Origin: Chitinophaga nivalis
GTDB lineage: Bacteria; Bacteroidota; Bacteroidia; Chitinophagales; Chitinophagaceae
NCBI RefSeq assembly: GCF_025989125.1
Contig: NZ_JAPDNR010000001.1
Location: forward strand, 7,490,087 to 7,554,086
Reading direction: 5' to 3'
Length of the DNA: 64,000 bases
Positions 63,678 through 64,000 of this stretch are shown piece after piece; the first letter of the stretch is position 1, and each line of letters opens with the position of its first letter. The position numbers and the translations under genes were made by a program. Under the pieces are notes generated by a model. The model was given only the letters and a program-made list of their open reading frames with translations, had not been told where the DNA came from and did not search any database.

Positions 63678-64000
63678 ATTTTCGTCACTATTTTTCTGAC
63701 AACAAACTTAAGCGCAAAAAATCAGCAGTTATATTATCTAAACATTAACTTTTGATAACCCAAGCTGGTGGCCAGTAAAGCGATACAGCTGGTTTATGTC
63801 GCTGCGGTCCTGTTGCCTGAAAACCATCCACCCACATAAGAAATCATTGCTCTTATCCGTTTTATCCTGTGAACATGATCAGCCAGTTATCCGAAAAGTT
63901 ACCGGTTACCGGCATTACTAACCCCGATACGCCGGCTGTTGTTTTGCTGTTCATCTTCCGTAAATTATCAGTCTCACTTTTATCATCTTAAGCTGTTGTA
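63678..64000. other. Upstream region of the sigma gene; no gene seen
   Basis: The 323 bases from the sigma start to the window edge hold no ORF that I would call. On the minus strand TAAGTTTG (63703-63710) matches the -7 box TAnnTTTG, about 26 bases upstream of the start codon, but there is no TTG at the proper -33 distance. This may be the sigma gene's promoter. Confidence 0.4.

Overview
The window looks like chromosomal DNA of a Bacteroidota member, most likely Chitinophagaceae (Chitinophaga-like). The evidence is a FecI/FecR pair beside an STN-type TonB-dependent receptor, many lipoproteins with Cys-Lys-Lys after the lipobox, a gliding-type (CHU_C) secretion domain, FAS1, IPT and DUF4397 surface proteins, LytTR signalling, and TAnnTTTG-like promoter boxes. 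The genus is inferred from gene content. I see no rRNA, tRNA or CRISPR array and no intact insertion sequence.

1-13200 (minus) is one open reading frame that enters the window at its start codon and runs off the left edge. It encodes at least 4,400 residues of a giant secreted surface protein: signal peptide, propeller-like N-terminus, SdrD_B-like domain, beta-helix region, GEVED-like domain, then about 25 tandem DUF11 domains of about 125 residues. The plus-strand ORFs here are antisense shadows. 13.2-14.2 kb is a long AT-rich gap.

14.2-20.0 kb holds a tightly overlapping HAD phosphatase / CAT-fold acetyltransferase / Nudix operon, an SMR (Gdx/SugE-type) exporter with a Crp-family regulator, a SAM methyltransferase, and a histidine decarboxylase divergent from an Lrp/AsnC regulator with a palindromic operator candidate between them. 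20.0-25.0 kb (minus) is a close-packed operon: fatty-acid hydroxylase, START-domain protein, SDR, extended SDR, LytS-type kinase and LytTR response regulator. It looks like lipid modification coupled to a two-component system. 25.3-35.2 kb carries separate metabolic genes: a zinc-ribbon membrane protein, class V aminotransferase, GNAT, sulfatase-PA14, an AraC/aldo-keto reductase pair, and a Tat-exported Gfo/Idh/MocA oxidoreductase with a secreted TIM-barrel isomerase.

35.4-39.6 kb (plus) is an MlaE-MlaF-MlaD lipid ABC transporter followed by a secreted metallophosphoesterase. 40.1-42.6 kb is AT-rich and looks acquired: a decayed IS256-type transposase C-terminus, then an IPT lipoprotein, a tiny lipoprotein and a minimal CHU_C protein. 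42.7-45.9 kb has a phytoene-desaturase-like flavoprotein, a DUF1579 protein and a PfkB sugar kinase.

45.9-63.7 kb (minus) is the most striking block: ECF sigma factor, FecR anti-sigma, STN-TonB receptor, two DUF4397-like lipoproteins, three FAS1 lipoproteins, a second TonB receptor and an IPT/NHL lipoprotein, ending in a terminator. From the STN receptor onward the gaps are only 12-47 bp. It has the logic of a cell-surface signalling/uptake locus but lacks SusD and any degradative enzyme. I consider it the best candidate for an undescribed system.
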